DNA of 64,000 nt from Paenibacillus tyrphae (GTDB lineage: Bacteria; Bacillota; Bacilli; Paenibacillales; NBRC-103111): assembly GCF_000722545.1 (NCBI RefSeq), contig NZ_JNVM01000021.1:168145-232144 (forward strand). The letters are read 5' to 3'. Positions 16,024-25,829 of the stretch are shown here, piece after piece. Position numbers and translations under genes: made by a program. Each line of letters begins with the position of its first letter. Positions within the stretch are counted from its first letter, which is position 1. The notes beneath the pieces were generated by a model that was given only the letters and a program-made list of their open reading frames with translations, searched no databases and was not told where the DNA came from.

Positions 16024-18939
16024 CTATCCCGCTCGGGAGCCTTCGTCGCCGGAAGGCCGGCGCGTTTTCGGTTCGATCTCGATCAGATCGGGCTTCCGGG
16101 TGATCTCTTCGACCTCAATGCCGTTTTTGGCGAGCGTGTTAGTCAAGAAATTTTCATCCTGTGCCGGGAAAATGTACGACGGATGCCGATCGGTGTTGCT
16201 TAGCAACTGCTCGGCCACCAGCAGCAGCTTATCCATCGAGAACGGCTTGCGCAAAAACTTCTCGATATCTTTCTCGTGATAATCCTGCGGCGGCTCCAGA
16301 GCCGTGGATACGATAACCGGGGTCCGGTAAAACTTCGGATGGCGATACAACTCGCCGATGAAATCCCAGCCGTTCTTCGTTCCCTCCAAATGAATGTCCA
16401 CGATACACAGTCTCGGACCGCCCTCTTCGATCCGATGCATGGCCAGAATGCCTTCCTCGGCTGAGCGCACATGCATCGTCGGGATATGCAGCTTGGCGAG
16501 CGCCACTTGAATCAGCTTCGCCAAATTATCGTCGTCCTCCAAAATCATGATGCTGTTGTCCGCCGTACCGACTCGGTAAGCTTGGAGCGTCACGGTGAAG
16601 GTCGAGCCCGCACCCATCTCCGATTCGAACGCGACTGCCCCTTCGTGGCCTTCGACGATTTCACGCACGATGGACAGCCCAAGGCCTGTTCCGCCGATCT
16701 GCCTGCGGTCGGAATTGTCGACTCGGTAAAATTTGGAAAATAACTTATCCTTGGCTTCCTCCGGGATGCCGAGGCCGTAATCCTGAACAAGGAATTGCAC
16801 GGCTTGGCCATCCTGCCGGAGCGTCAGATCGACGCGGTCCGCCTGAGGCGAATATTTGATCGCGTTGCTGAGCAGGTTGTGCGCGACCTGCTTCAGCCGG
16901 TCCGCATCGCCGCGCACCCACACTTCATGCTGCGGCAGATGCAGCGAGAGGTCGTGGCTTTGCTTGCCCCGCCACTGGTCGACCACCTCCTGCAGCAATC
17001 CTCCCAGCTCCACCGGGGCAAAATGATAAATTTGCTTGCCGGATTCCATCCGCTGCAGATCCAAAAAGTCGTTGATCAGCGTCGAAAGCCGGGTCGCCTC
17101 TTTATAGACGGTTTGCAGGTAACGCTGCTGCTTCTCCGGCGTAAGCTGGCGGTTGAGCAAAATCTCGATAAAACCGAGGACGCTCGCAAGCGGCGTCCGC
17201 AGCTCGTGCGAGACGATGCTGATGAATTCGTTTTTCATTTCGTCGACTTTCTCTTCCTCGGTCCGGTCGCGGAACACGAACAGGAAGCCGAGCTCCTCGT
17301 CGTGACGTTCGACCATCACTCGGATGGCGTACAGCTCCACATATCTTTGTTGCTCCTCCCCGTCGGTGAAGGAGAAGCGTTCCGTCAGCTTGTTCAAGTC
17401 GCCGTGCAGCAGACCGCGAATCGATTGGGAAACGCGGGCGAAGCTCGGCGAGCTATCGAGCAGCTCCTGACTGATCTCGGTGATCGATTCGCCGGTGCGT
17501 CCGCTAAGCCGAAGGAAATCGTTCATGCGATGATTGAAAAACATCAGCTTTCCTGATGCATCGCACATCATCATGCCCTCGTGAGTCGATTCGAGGATGT
17601 TGTTGATCAGGTCGCGCTGCTCCTCCATCGCCGCCTTCTCCTGTTGAAGCTGCTCGTAGAGCGCCTCCAGACGGGCGGATTGACGGCGGCGCTCCTCGTT
17701 CATCTGCTGCGCCAGGAAGGCAAGTCCGAACTGGCGGATGAGGCCTTTGGCCAGCCTCGTTTTTTGCTCGTCCGGCGAAGTTAGATAGCCGGTCAGCAGC
17801 AGGAAGCCGGTTGCTTCGTGCTCATCGTTGAACATCGGATAATAGCGGTCTACCGCGTGGGTGATGCCTTGATGGAAGCCGCCTTCCTGCGTGGTGGCTT
17901 GACGCACGGATTCCAGCGGCATTTTCTCCTTCAGAACGCGCCGTGCGGTGCCGAACAGCTCGCTTTCCAGCATCGTGGGCAGCGTCGACGGATAGCCAAT
18001 GGAATAAGCGATCTGATAAGACGCTTCCGCCCCGCCGTCATCCGGCGTTTTCAAGACAAGCAAAGCCGCGTTAAGATGCAGCGATTCCAGCAGCGCCGGG
18101 AGGGCAGCGTTCAAAAAGTCGGCCATGTCCGTCGAGCCGGTCAGCTTTTCCTGATAGCTGCTGATGGTCTCCAGCTCCAGCTCGCGCTGAGACAGCTTCT
18201 CCAGCGTCGCTTCCTGCTCCTCCTGCTGGGCAACGATCTCTTCGTTCTGCACCTCCAAGCTTTCCGCCATGAACCGGTACGTTTCTTCACTTTTGCGCAG
18301 CTTGGCTTCCGCCTGATTGGCCCGGTTGAAAATGAAGAACGAGAACAGGCCGACGACAATGGCGATCCCGCCTCCGATGAAAACGATAACGCGCGCCCGT
18401 TTCTCTGCGGTTTGTGCCGATGTATACGCTTCCGTTGCAATGAACTCGATCTCGGCGGTCAGCTTCGTATGAATTTGGCGAAAGCGGTCCATCTGGTTTT
18501 TGCCCATGGATACCCGCTTGATCGCGTCAGGCAGCTTCCCGTCGCGGATCAGCTCGATTTGGCTGGCATAATGCTCTTGCAGCCGCTGAATTTGCGGGAT
18601 CGCGTCGCCTTCCATGACGCTGCGCAGGCCGGGGTATTTTTTCTGAAACGCAGCCATGGCGAGCAAGTCGTCCTGAAGCTGCGCTTTGCCGAAGTCGTAG
18701 GGCTCCAGGTATTTCTCATCTTGCGTTACTTCGTAGCCCCGCAGCCCGGATTCCATATTGACCAGATCGACCAGCAAGCTTTCGGACAAATTGTTTAGCG
18801 GAATCACTTCGTTAACGACGCTCTTCAGTTCCTCCTCCGTACTGGAGGATGCGATAAAGCTGGAGACGCTGATCATGACGAGCAGGGAAATCACGACGAT
18901 CACGTAACCCAGTGAAATTTTCGATCGAGTCATGTTCAT
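16024..18939 (-). CDS. Hybrid sensor histidine kinase (CHASE3-GAF-PAS-HisKA-ATPase-receiver)
   Basis: 971 residues. A first membrane helix (about 10-32), then an extracellular CHASE3-type helical domain (LVDLVNMESGLRGYEVTQDE), a second helix (about 183-205) and a coiled coil. A GAF-like domain (about 260-400) and a PAS domain (about 440-550) follow. HisKA has His in SIVSHELRTPLASV near 577. The ATPase domain has GIPEEAKDKLFSKFYR and GGTGLGLSIV. The receiver at the end has its Asp in LCIVDIHLEG near 847. The ATG at 18939 follows AAAGGTGG. No cognate regulator is adjacent, so its output is unknown. Confidence 0.9.
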   Translation of the reverse strand: MNMTRSKISLGYVIVVISLLVMISVSSFIASSSTEEELKSVVNEVIPLNNLSESLLVDLVNMESGLRGYEVTQDEKYLEPYDFGKAQLQDDLLAMAAFQKKYPGLRSVMEGDAIPQIQRLQEHYASQIELIRDGKLPDAIKRVSMGKNQMDRFRQIHTKLTAEIEFIATEAYTSAQTAEKRARVIVFIGGGIAIVVGLFSFFIFNRANQAEAKLRKSEETYRFMAESLEVQNEEIVAQQEEQEATLEKLSQRELELETISSYQEKLTGSTDMADFLNAALPALLESLHLNAALLVLKTPDDGGAEASYQIAYSIGYPSTLPTMLESELFGTARRVLKEKMPLESVRQATTQEGGFHQGITHAVDRYYPMFNDEHEATGFLLLTGYLTSPDEQKTRLAKGLIRQFGLAFLAQQMNEERRRQSARLEALYEQLQQEKAAMEEQRDLINNILESTHEGMMMCDASGKLMFFNHRMNDFLRLSGRTGESITEISQELLDSSPSFARVSQSIRGLLHGDLNKLTERFSFTDGEEQQRYVELYAIRVMVERHDEELGFLFVFRDRTEEEKVDEMKNEFISIVSHELRTPLASVLGFIEILLNRQLTPEKQQRYLQTVYKEATRLSTLINDFLDLQRMESGKQIYHFAPVELGGLLQEVVDQWRGKQSHDLSLHLPQHEVWVRGDADRLKQVAHNLLSNAIKYSPQADRVDLTLRQDGQAVQFLVQDYGLGIPEEAKDKLFSKFYRVDNSDRRQIGGTGLGLSIVREIVEGHEGAVAFESEMGAGSTFTVTLQAYRVGTADNSIMILEDDDNLAKLIQVALAKLHIPTMHVRSAEEGILAMHRIEEGGPRLCIVDIHLEGTKNGWDFIGELYRHPKFYRTPVIVSTALEPPQDYHEKDIEKFLRKPFSMDKLLLVAEQLLSNTDRHPSYIFPAQDENFLTNTLAKNGIEVEEITRKPDLIEIEPKTRRPSGDEGSRAG

Positions 18940-18990
18940 GGCAGAGCCACCTTTTCGGCATATAGACATTCTTTTTTTGTACGTTCCTAG

Positions 18991-18998
18991 TTCGACAA
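18991..18998 (-). promoter_or_regulatory. Possible Spo0A box upstream of the hybrid kinase
   Basis: TTGTCGAA on the minus strand matches the 0A-box core exactly, 52 bases before the kinase start. About two such 8-mers are expected by chance in 64 kb on both strands, so support is weak. Confidence 0.2.
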
Positions 18999-19232
18999 AA
19001 GCTGGGTAAATCCTCTACAGCGAACGGTGCTTTTTGAGCGGGAACGCGAAAAAAATACCGCTGCTTTGCCGGAAAAGAGCGGCTAATGACGGCATGAGTC
19101 GAAGGGTGTCAGGAAGCTTTGCATTCCTATTGTCTTTGGGGTCCTGAAGCGAAGAGAAAAAAAGGGAGCGGCTTGCCGCAGGTCTTCGTTTCCTGCCGGC
19201 GAGCCGTATTTTAGATGAAGCGGCGGAGCGGC

Positions 19233-22200
19233 TCAGGCGCGCTCCACCCATTCGCTGCGCAAGGAGAATAGATCTCTTAAGTCGTCCGTCGACAGCTCGG
19301 TGATCCACTGCTCGCCGGTGCCGACGATTTGCTGGCTCAGTCCGAGCTTCTTGTCGATCATCTCGTCGATGCGTTCCTCCAGCGTCCCCAGCGTGACGAA
19401 TTTGTGCACCTGCACATGGCGCGTCTGGCCGATCCGGAAGGCACGGTCCGTCGCCTGGTTTTCCACCGCAGGATTCCACCAGCGGTCGAAATGGAACACG
19501 TGATTCGCCGCGGTCAGATTAAGTCCGGTGCCGCCGGCTTTGAGCGACAGCAGGAAAATGCCCGAATCGTCTTCCGCCGGCGGCACTTCGCCTTGGAACG
19601 TTTCGATCATGCGGTCCCGCTCCGCCTTGGAGCTGCCTCCGTGAAGAAAGGGCACCTTGCCTCCGAACTCTTCTTGCAGCACCCGCTGCAGCAAATGTCC
19701 GGTCTCCACGAATTGGGTGAAAATGAGGCACTTGTCGCCTTCCTGCCGCAGCTCCTGCACCATTTCCAGCAGCCGTTCGACCTTGTTCGACCGTTCGCGC
19801 CACGGCGGACGGACGGCATCCTTGGCGAGCAGCGCCGGATGGTTGCAGATCTGCTTTAGCTTCGTCAGCGCGGCGAGAATCATCCCGCGGCGCTCCATGG
19901 CCGACAGCTTGTCGATCCGCTCGAACATGTCTTGAATATAGTTCTCGTACAGCGTCGCCTGCTCGGCTGTGAGCGAGACGTATGTTTTGTACTCGTACTT
20001 TTCCGGCAGATCGAGCTGAATGGACGGGTCCTTCTTGACGCGCCGCAGCAGAAAGGGTCGGATCAGCCGCTGCACCTTGGCGATGAGCTCCTTGTCCTGC
20101 GTACGCTCGATGGCGCCGACGTACCGCTGGGTGAAATCGCGCAGCGTGCCGAGATAGCCCGGGTTGAGAAAATCGAAGATCGACCACAACTCGGTCAGCC
20201 GGTTCTCGATCGGGGTCCCGGTCAGGGCGATCCGGTGCCGTCCGGCAAGCTTGCGGATCGATTGCGCCTGCTTCGTGTAGGCGTTCTTAATGTTCTGCGC
20301 TTCGTCGAGGCAGATCGATTCCCACGAAACGGAGCCTAGCTCCGCTTCGTCCAGATGCGACAGCGTGTACGTCGTCAGCACGAGGTCGCTTTCGCTGCAG
20401 CTCTCGGCGAAGCCGTTTCCTTTGGCCCGTGCCGGCCCGTAATGCAGATGCACGCGCAGGTCCGGCGCGAAGCGCTGCAGTTCCTTCTGCCAGTTGCCCA
20501 GCACGGACGTCGGGCAGATCAGCAGGGAAGGGGCGGTTTCGCCCGTCTGCGGCGTGGCGGCCGCTTGGGGATCGGCGGCCAGCCGCTGCTCCTGGAGATG
20601 CAGCAAATACGTGATCATCTGGATCGTCTTGCCGAGCCCCATGTCGTCGGCCAGACAGCCGCCGAGGCCGCATTCGCGCAAGAACACGAGCCACGAGATG
20701 CCTTCCACCTGATACGGCCGCAGCTTGCCGCGGAAGCTGTCCGGCGGCTCCAGCAGCGGAGGGCGCTTCGCGTGGTTGAGCAGATCGACAAGCTCTTGAA
20801 GCTGCTCGTCAAGCTCGACTTCCATGTTGATCGTACGGTGGAAGTCTTTGTCCTCTTCGCCTTCGCTGGAGCCGAGGAGATGAAGCTCCAGCACGTCCCG
20901 GAACGACAGCCCCTGCTTCTTCTCCACCTGATGCATGACGCGCTGGAGCTGGGCGAGATGAACCGGATCGAGCTGCACCCATTGCCCGCGGATCTGCACG
21001 AGCCGGCGGTTCTGCTCCAGCAGCTCGCGAAATTCGGCTTCGGTCAGCTCGACGTCGCCCAGCGCGATTTTCCAATCGAACTGCATGAGCTGATTCAGAC
21101 CGAACATCGACTGCGGGCCGGAGCCGACCGATGATTTGATCTTCGCTTTGAGGCGCGGACGCCATCTGCGGATGCGTTCCCACCATGCGGGCAGGATGAC
21201 CGAATAGCCCGCTTCCATCAGGCGCAGGCTGCCTTTGGCCAGCAGCTCCCACGCCTCGTCCGGCGTCAGCGTGCTGCGCAGCCCGGCTTCGCCCTCGGCC
21301 AGCCACGGCAGCATGCGCCGCCATTTTGCCGCATCTCGCGCTGCGCGGCCGAGATGCGCGCGCCACTCGGCGGGGAGCGCCTCAGCTGCTGCGGCCGCCA
21401 AGGCCTCGCTATCCGCGGGCGCTTCCGCTTGCGGTTCAGGCGGCGCTATGCCGCCTGCCGCCTCGCTCGCGGCCTCGTCCGTGGCCGTCCCGCCGGACTC
21501 CGGCTCCGCCGCGGCCCAACCGGCGACGGCGGACGGGGCCACCTCGCGCTGCACGTCCTTGTCGCTGCGGTCCTGCAGCACGACGCGAAGCGGCCAAGCG
21601 CCGCCGGACTCCGCCGGCTCTTCGAGCTTCAGGCACGTGCGGAACGGCGTGCCGTCGGACTGCCAGCCGATGGAGATGAGCCAGTCCTCCTCGTCCATCC
21701 ACAGCTCGGCCGCTTGCCCACCCCCGCGTCCAAGCAGCGGAAACGAGCGCTCCAGCTGCTCCAGACTCTGGCGCATGACGCCGTCCTCCTGAATCCACGC
21801 CGGGATGAGCAGGTCCAGCCAATGCTGCGCAACCGGCGAGGCGGACCAGGCCGCTGCCGACTCGGGCAGCTGCAGCTTCCAGCCGAGCTCTCCGGCCTTC
21901 CACTTCGCGAAATCCGGCATGAAGCGGCCGTGCGTCAGCGCTTCCTTGACATGGGGCGCAAGCTGCGTCAGCTCCTTCAGCTCGTGGCCGAAGGCGAGCC
22001 GTTGATGCCGAACGACGCCCGGCGCCGCAAAATAGTCAAGCGCTTCCAGCACAGGCAGCAGCAATCCTTCGACGTTTTGCGACTCGACGACTTCGATGAA
22101 CGTTCCGTAGAAAGAAGGCTCGTGCCAAGCGAACAGCCAGTCCCGCAAATCATAAGCGTCGCAGACGCCACCGTTATAGCGGGCGCCCCACAGGAAGAAG

Positions 22201-22262
22201 CCGCCCTGCGGCGCCCAACGCACATGGACGTGGGTGAGGCCCGTATCGGTCATGGAATCCAT
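19233..22262 (-). CDS. SNF2-family helicase-like ATPase
   Basis: 1009 residues from the ATG at 22262; a second ATG at 22253 overlaps the upstream stop as ATGA and is also possible. The N-terminal half (about 1-440) is family-specific, including the SNF2-associated region before the motor (EAGYSVILPAWWERIRRWRP). Then come ADDMGLGKTIQMI (Walker A, about 540), LDEAQNIKN (about 654) and the second RecA lobe with LKAGGTGLNLTAANHV and DRAFRIGQTRHVQVHKF. It is a DNA translocase or remodeller of unknown target. Its start overlaps the SWIM gene, so the two are translationally coupled. Confidence 0.9.
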   Translation of the reverse strand: MDSMTDTGLTHVHVRWAPQGGFFLWGARYNGGVCDAYDLRDWLFAWHEPSFYGTFIEVVESQNVEGLLLPVLEALDYFAAPGVVRHQRLAFGHELKELTQLAPHVKEALTHGRFMPDFAKWKAGELGWKLQLPESAAAWSASPVAQHWLDLLIPAWIQEDGVMRQSLEQLERSFPLLGRGGGQAAELWMDEEDWLISIGWQSDGTPFRTCLKLEEPAESGGAWPLRVVLQDRSDKDVQREVAPSAVAGWAAAEPESGGTATDEAASEAAGGIAPPEPQAEAPADSEALAAAAAEALPAEWRAHLGRAARDAAKWRRMLPWLAEGEAGLRSTLTPDEAWELLAKGSLRLMEAGYSVILPAWWERIRRWRPRLKAKIKSSVGSGPQSMFGLNQLMQFDWKIALGDVELTEAEFRELLEQNRRLVQIRGQWVQLDPVHLAQLQRVMHQVEKKQGLSFRDVLELHLLGSSEGEEDKDFHRTINMEVELDEQLQELVDLLNHAKRPPLLEPPDSFRGKLRPYQVEGISWLVFLRECGLGGCLADDMGLGKTIQMITYLLHLQEQRLAADPQAAATPQTGETAPSLLICPTSVLGNWQKELQRFAPDLRVHLHYGPARAKGNGFAESCSESDLVLTTYTLSHLDEAELGSVSWESICLDEAQNIKNAYTKQAQSIRKLAGRHRIALTGTPIENRLTELWSIFDFLNPGYLGTLRDFTQRYVGAIERTQDKELIAKVQRLIRPFLLRRVKKDPSIQLDLPEKYEYKTYVSLTAEQATLYENYIQDMFERIDKLSAMERRGMILAALTKLKQICNHPALLAKDAVRPPWRERSNKVERLLEMVQELRQEGDKCLIFTQFVETGHLLQRVLQEEFGGKVPFLHGGSSKAERDRMIETFQGEVPPAEDDSGIFLLSLKAGGTGLNLTAANHVFHFDRWWNPAVENQATDRAFRIGQTRHVQVHKFVTLGTLEERIDEMIDKKLGLSQQIVGTGEQWITELSTDDLRDLFSLRSEWVERA

Positions 22263-23851
22263 TTTCCTTTCCTCAGCTCTTCCTGCAGCGCGCGCAGGCG
22301 CGAATATTTCATCGCCAGCCGGTAAATGAAATCTTCCCAGTCGTTCGACCGGTTCACTTTTTTGTATAGGGTGTGCAGCTTTTTCAGCAAACGCACGGCG
22401 TTTTTGTAGGCCGTCCGGTTTTTCTCCGCGATGCAACGCTCTACCGCCTGGTGAAACAGAGGCAGCATCAGCGACGGGTCGTGCTTTTCGACTGCTTGCA
22501 AATCCAGCGAGTACAAATCCAGCGGCGAGACGCGATTCGAGAGCTGCAAATCGATCCAAGCCTTGTAGCGCTGCGCCTTCATCAAGTAAGCCGTATAGAA
22601 ATGGTATGTCCGCGGCAGAAGCGCGATCATAACCGACACCCACTCGCCGTCGTCGGTCTGCTGCTGCACCGCTTCCATCCAATATTGGCAAAACTGCCGT
22701 AGCTCCTCCTGCTGAGCCCGCTGCACGACCGGCAATAGCCAGCGCAGCCAAGCCAGCATCCGGTCCCACGCTTTTTCTTCGTAGCAGCGGTGCAGATAGA
22801 GGAAGTAGTCCCGCGCTTCCCGCTTGGACAGCGCTTCGAGCTTCTGCCGCGCCGCGTCGTCGTCGCCTTCGATCACGTCAAAATGCGCCTCCGCCAGCAG
22901 CAGCGCATCCCGCCGCCTCGGCATCAGATCGGGCGATTCCAGCATGAGCCGCAGCCGGGCGCGTTCCTCCGCCACCCAAGCGGGGTAGCTTGTCATCCGC
23001 CACCAGACGCTGCGGTAGACGGTAGACCACGACAAAGGCGATTCCTTCCCTGACAGCGCTGCTTCCGCCAGCAGACCGAGCGTCTCCTTCCAGGGAGCCG
23101 AAGCTTTTTCCGCCAGCAGGGCGACATCGAGCCGGGGCACAAGCCGCAGCAGCTCCTCCAGACATTGACGGCCGACCGTTCGGCAGCCCGTTTCGATATA
23201 GTAAGAAAGGTAAGACGTTTTCGTCTCCTGATAAAATTGTTCGATTTTCCGCATCACGAAGAACAGCACATGAAGCGAGTACAGCCCCCGCAGCGGCTGC
23301 TCCCAGCCTTCGCCGTAGGGCAGCAGCTTTTCCTTGACCGCACTGTAGAACAGCTCGATCGACTGCTGCTGGTTAAGGGAAAAGCCGTAAAACTGCTGGT
23401 CGAAAAACTTCTGCCACTGGGCCGGCGTCTGATCCGGAGCCGGAGGCTCGAACCGGTCCTGCCGCTTCTCCGCGGCCTTGGAGACCGCCGTCTGCTTGGC
23501 CTGCTGCCGCGAACGCACGGCGATCGCCTGCTTGAGGTGCTGCAGCAGCAGCTCAGGACGGCCGAACGGCGCGTACAGAGCGAAAGCGACTGCGGCCATA
23601 TGCTTGCAGTTGTCCCCGTCCGGGCAGCTGCATTCGCTTTTGCCGAACTGGTCCAGATCGAGAATCACTTCGTAGCGCTTCGTACCGCGCACCAAAGCAT
23701 GTACTTCCACGCCATGCTTCAGCTCCAGCTCCGCCACTTGTCCCTTGTGGTAATAAGCCCATCCGCGCTCAAGCCTGGCCGGGTCGAAAGTGTCGCGCAG
23801 ATGCCCGATCAGTTCATTTATTCGATTTTTCGGAATCTGCAGCTTCAGCAT
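22250..23851 (-). CDS. SWIM zinc-finger protein paired with the SNF2 ATPase
   Basis: 533 residues. Near residue 55-80 is CSCPDGDNCKHMAAVAFAL, the CxCxnCxH SWIM finger, which binds zinc and is thought to contact DNA or protein. The rest is helical with many Leu and Trp positions and no second recognisable domain. The ATG at 23851 follows GGGCGGTGGGCG. The stop overlaps the SNF2 start, and SWIM/SNF2 pairs of this type are common in bacilli, implying a two-protein complex. Function of the pair is unknown. Confidence 0.85.
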   Translation of the reverse strand: MLKLQIPKNRINELIGHLRDTFDPARLERGWAYYHKGQVAELELKHGVEVHALVRGTKRYEVILDLDQFGKSECSCPDGDNCKHMAAVAFALYAPFGRPELLLQHLKQAIAVRSRQQAKQTAVSKAAEKRQDRFEPPAPDQTPAQWQKFFDQQFYGFSLNQQQSIELFYSAVKEKLLPYGEGWEQPLRGLYSLHVLFFVMRKIEQFYQETKTSYLSYYIETGCRTVGRQCLEELLRLVPRLDVALLAEKASAPWKETLGLLAEAALSGKESPLSWSTVYRSVWWRMTSYPAWVAEERARLRLMLESPDLMPRRRDALLLAEAHFDVIEGDDDAARQKLEALSKREARDYFLYLHRCYEEKAWDRMLAWLRWLLPVVQRAQQEELRQFCQYWMEAVQQQTDDGEWVSVMIALLPRTYHFYTAYLMKAQRYKAWIDLQLSNRVSPLDLYSLDLQAVEKHDPSLMLPLFHQAVERCIAEKNRTAYKNAVRLLKKLHTLYKKVNRSNDWEDFIYRLAMKYSRLRALQEELRKGKWIP

Positions 23852-24140
23852 GTTTCGCCCACCGCCCTTTTTGTCTATCCTTATAGTGTACCAGATTTTG
23901 CATCGAAATGCGTGCCGGATCAAGGCCGAAATGCGACTTTTTTTCCTCGTATACGGCTTTATTGCTGCGGTTGCGGGCGGTCCGGTTTCCGAGTACAATG
24001 AGTCAAAAGGATTGCCAAACATGATTGCCGTTGCCGTCCGCCCGGCCGCGAGCCGCCGTCTCTTCGGAGAGCATGAATATACGGACAAGGGCGAATCAGA
24101 TACGCGGAAACGATGGTGGCAATGGGAAAGGCGGAGAATG

Positions 24141-24434
24141 ATGGGCATTAAATTCGGCAGGGAATACCGAGATATTATCTACGATTTCACGAATGCGCTG
24201 CAAGAAATCGAACGGTGCCACGAATTTCTGGAAATGTCGGCCGAGGACTGGGGCGAATTGAACGAAGGCGAGCGGAAGGAGTGCATCAAGACGCTGGCCG
24301 ACGACTTGTTCTACGGGCTCGGAACGGAAGTGCAGATGAGCGTCGGCGACTGCACCGTTACGCACGACCCGAAGCGGCATGTCATCCGCATTGATCAAGG
24401 GGAAGCGCTAACAAGGGTCATACACTTGGTATAA
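24141..24434 (+). CDS. Hypothetical protein, 97 aa
   Basis: A small acidic protein starting MGIKFGREYRDIIYDF, with helices (LQEIERCHEFLEM, LNEGERKECIKTLADDLFYGLG) and a C-terminal beta part (MSVGDCTVTHDPKRHVIRI). ATG at 24141 is best spaced from GGCGGAG; an ATG three bases earlier is also in frame. It is 15 bases before the carbinolamine dehydratase gene and probably cotranscribed with it. No family is recognised. Confidence 0.65.
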   Translation: MGIKFGREYRDIIYDFTNALQEIERCHEFLEMSAEDWGELNEGERKECIKTLADDLFYGLGTEVQMSVGDCTVTHDPKRHVIRIDQGEALTRVIHLV

Positions 24435-24449
24435 GAGGGGCGGCAGGGT

Positions 24450-24761
24450 ATGGGGAGCAAGCTGATGGCGGAAGAAGTGAAGGCGAGGCTGTCCGGTCTT
24501 GAGGGCTGGACGGTGGAAGAGGGGAAGTGGCTGGTGAAAAAATACCGCTTCCCCGCCTTCACAGGCAGTATCGCGTTTGTGAACCGGATCGCTGACATCG
24601 CAGAGGCCATGAACCATCACCCGATGATCGCCATCGATTATCGGATGGTGACGCTCCGTCTGACATCGTGGAATGCGGGCGGGTTGACGGAGCTCGATTT
24701 CGCGAGCGTCGCCCGGTATGACGAGGCTTACGCTGGAAGCGCAGACGAGCGCACGCCGTAG
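24450..24761 (+). CDS. Pterin-4a-carbinolamine dehydratase family protein
   Basis: 103 residues. MNHHPMIAIDYRMVTLRL and AGGLTELDF match the PCD/DCoH fold, which dehydrates 4a-hydroxytetrahydrobiopterin made by aromatic amino acid hydroxylases. The paired His of the active site (HHP) is present, but the second conserved His (TH before the GGL turn) is replaced: the sequence reads LTSWNAGGL, placing Trp there. No phenylalanine hydroxylase gene is nearby. The start could also be ATG at 24465, which has its own GGGGAG site. Confidence 0.8.
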   Translation: MGSKLMAEEVKARLSGLEGWTVEEGKWLVKKYRFPAFTGSIAFVNRIADIAEAMNHHPMIAIDYRMVTLRLTSWNAGGLTELDFASVARYDEAYAGSADERTP

Positions 24762-24769
24762 CGCTTACT

Positions 24770-25327
24770 TTAGCCTCCCGCCTCTGCGATGGCTGCAAGC
24801 ACGCGTGCGCGTACTTCGGCCGGCAGCGGCTGCCGCAAGGCGGCCTCCAGCAGGTCCCGCCGAACGCCCTGCCGCTTCAAGCAGGCTTCGATGAGGTCGA
24901 CTTTACCGCCTCGTCCGGGCATAAGCATGTACAGCACGAACCAATCTTCCAGCGGCGTCAGCGGGACGGAGACGCCCTCCAGCGGCTCGACCCGTGTGTT
25001 TGCGTCCATGCGCCAGTCCAACCGGTATTCGCCTTCCGCATGCCGGATGCTGAGCAAGCCCATGACATCGACTTCCGTACCGAGTATGGTGTAATGGGTG
25101 AAGTATTTGGTGCAGAACGGTTCCTTCGGCTGCAGCACCTCGTACGTTCCGAGCCGGCTTAGCAGCTCATGCGTCCGCAGCGCATCGTGCTCCGCGACGA
25201 GCAGATCGATGTCGTTGGGGCGGTCGATGAGCCCGTGGAACCAGAGCATGGACGATCCTCCAAGCCCCCACTCAATAGCGTTTCGGTTCAGAATGTCTGC
25301 GATCCGGACCAGCGCTTCTTTTTTCAT
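24770..25327 (-). CDS. MNT-type nucleotidyltransferase-fold protein
   Basis: 185 residues. GLGGSSMLWFHGLIDRPNDIDLLV near residue 20-43 has the GG(x)nDxD pattern of the polymerase-beta nucleotidyltransferase fold, like the antibiotic nucleotidyltransferase and MNT groups. TEVDVMGLLSIRH near 85 could supply the third acidic residue. Substrate unknown. It starts at ATG 25327 behind GGAGATC, 16 bases downstream of the DinB gene in the same direction. It converges with the dehydratase gene, 8 bases apart. Confidence 0.72.
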   Translation of the reverse strand: MKKEALVRIADILNRNAIEWGLGGSSMLWFHGLIDRPNDIDLLVAEHDALRTHELLSRLGTYEVLQPKEPFCTKYFTHYTILGTEVDVMGLLSIRHAEGEYRLDWRMDANTRVEPLEGVSVPLTPLEDWFVLYMLMPGRGGKVDLIEACLKRQGVRRDLLEAALRQPLPAEVRARVLAAIAEAGG

Positions 25328-25343
25328 TCGATGATCTCCGATC

Positions 25344-25829
25344 TTAGCTCGATTGATTCAAAAATTCGCGAATTTGCTTCATATGATGCCGGTCATGCCA
25401 GACGAAATCCGGGATGTACTCCGAGATGACGAACGGCTTGCCATCCAAGTCCGGAAACGAACGGCGGAACTCCGTGTCGGGCAACCCTTCCAGTGTATCC
25501 GCAAGCCGGCTGCGCCATAATACGAGCTCCTCCACAAGCTTGCCGCCGGATTGATCCCGCCCATACTGCGCCGCCCTGGCGTTAAACACGTCAAAATCCA
25601 GATGCTTCAGTGTCAGCGGCTTGCCTTCCGCGATTTTGCCGACCGCCGATTCATAGAAATACTGGTCCCACAGCAGCAGATGCCCGGCCACTTCTTTCAT
25701 CGTCCACTTGCCTGGCGCCATAGGCTTGTCCCATGTCCGCTCGTCCACGCTGTTAATTTCCTCCGCAAAAGCGAGCAGCCCGCGAAACTCGGCAAGCAGC
25801 TCGGCCTTCGGTCGTACGTCATTCCCCAT
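25344..25829 (-). CDS. DinB-family protein
   Basis: 161 residues, a four-helix metal-binding protein. MAPGKWTMKEVAGHLLLWDQ (about 45) supplies the first His and DFVWHDRHHMKQIREFL near the C-terminus the HxxxH pair, the usual three-His site. Members include putative thiol transferases and damage-inducible proteins; this one cannot be assigned. ATG at 25829 follows AAGGAGGAG. Its start overlaps the end of the upstream acetyltransferase gene by 11 bases, so they are cotranscribed. Confidence 0.82.
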   Translation of the reverse strand: MGNDVRPKAELLAEFRGLLAFAEEINSVDERTWDKPMAPGKWTMKEVAGHLLLWDQYFYESAVGKIAEGKPLTLKHLDFDVFNARAAQYGRDQSGGKLVEELVLWRSRLADTLEGLPDTEFRRSFPDLDGKPFVISEYIPDFVWHDRHHMKQIREFLNQSS

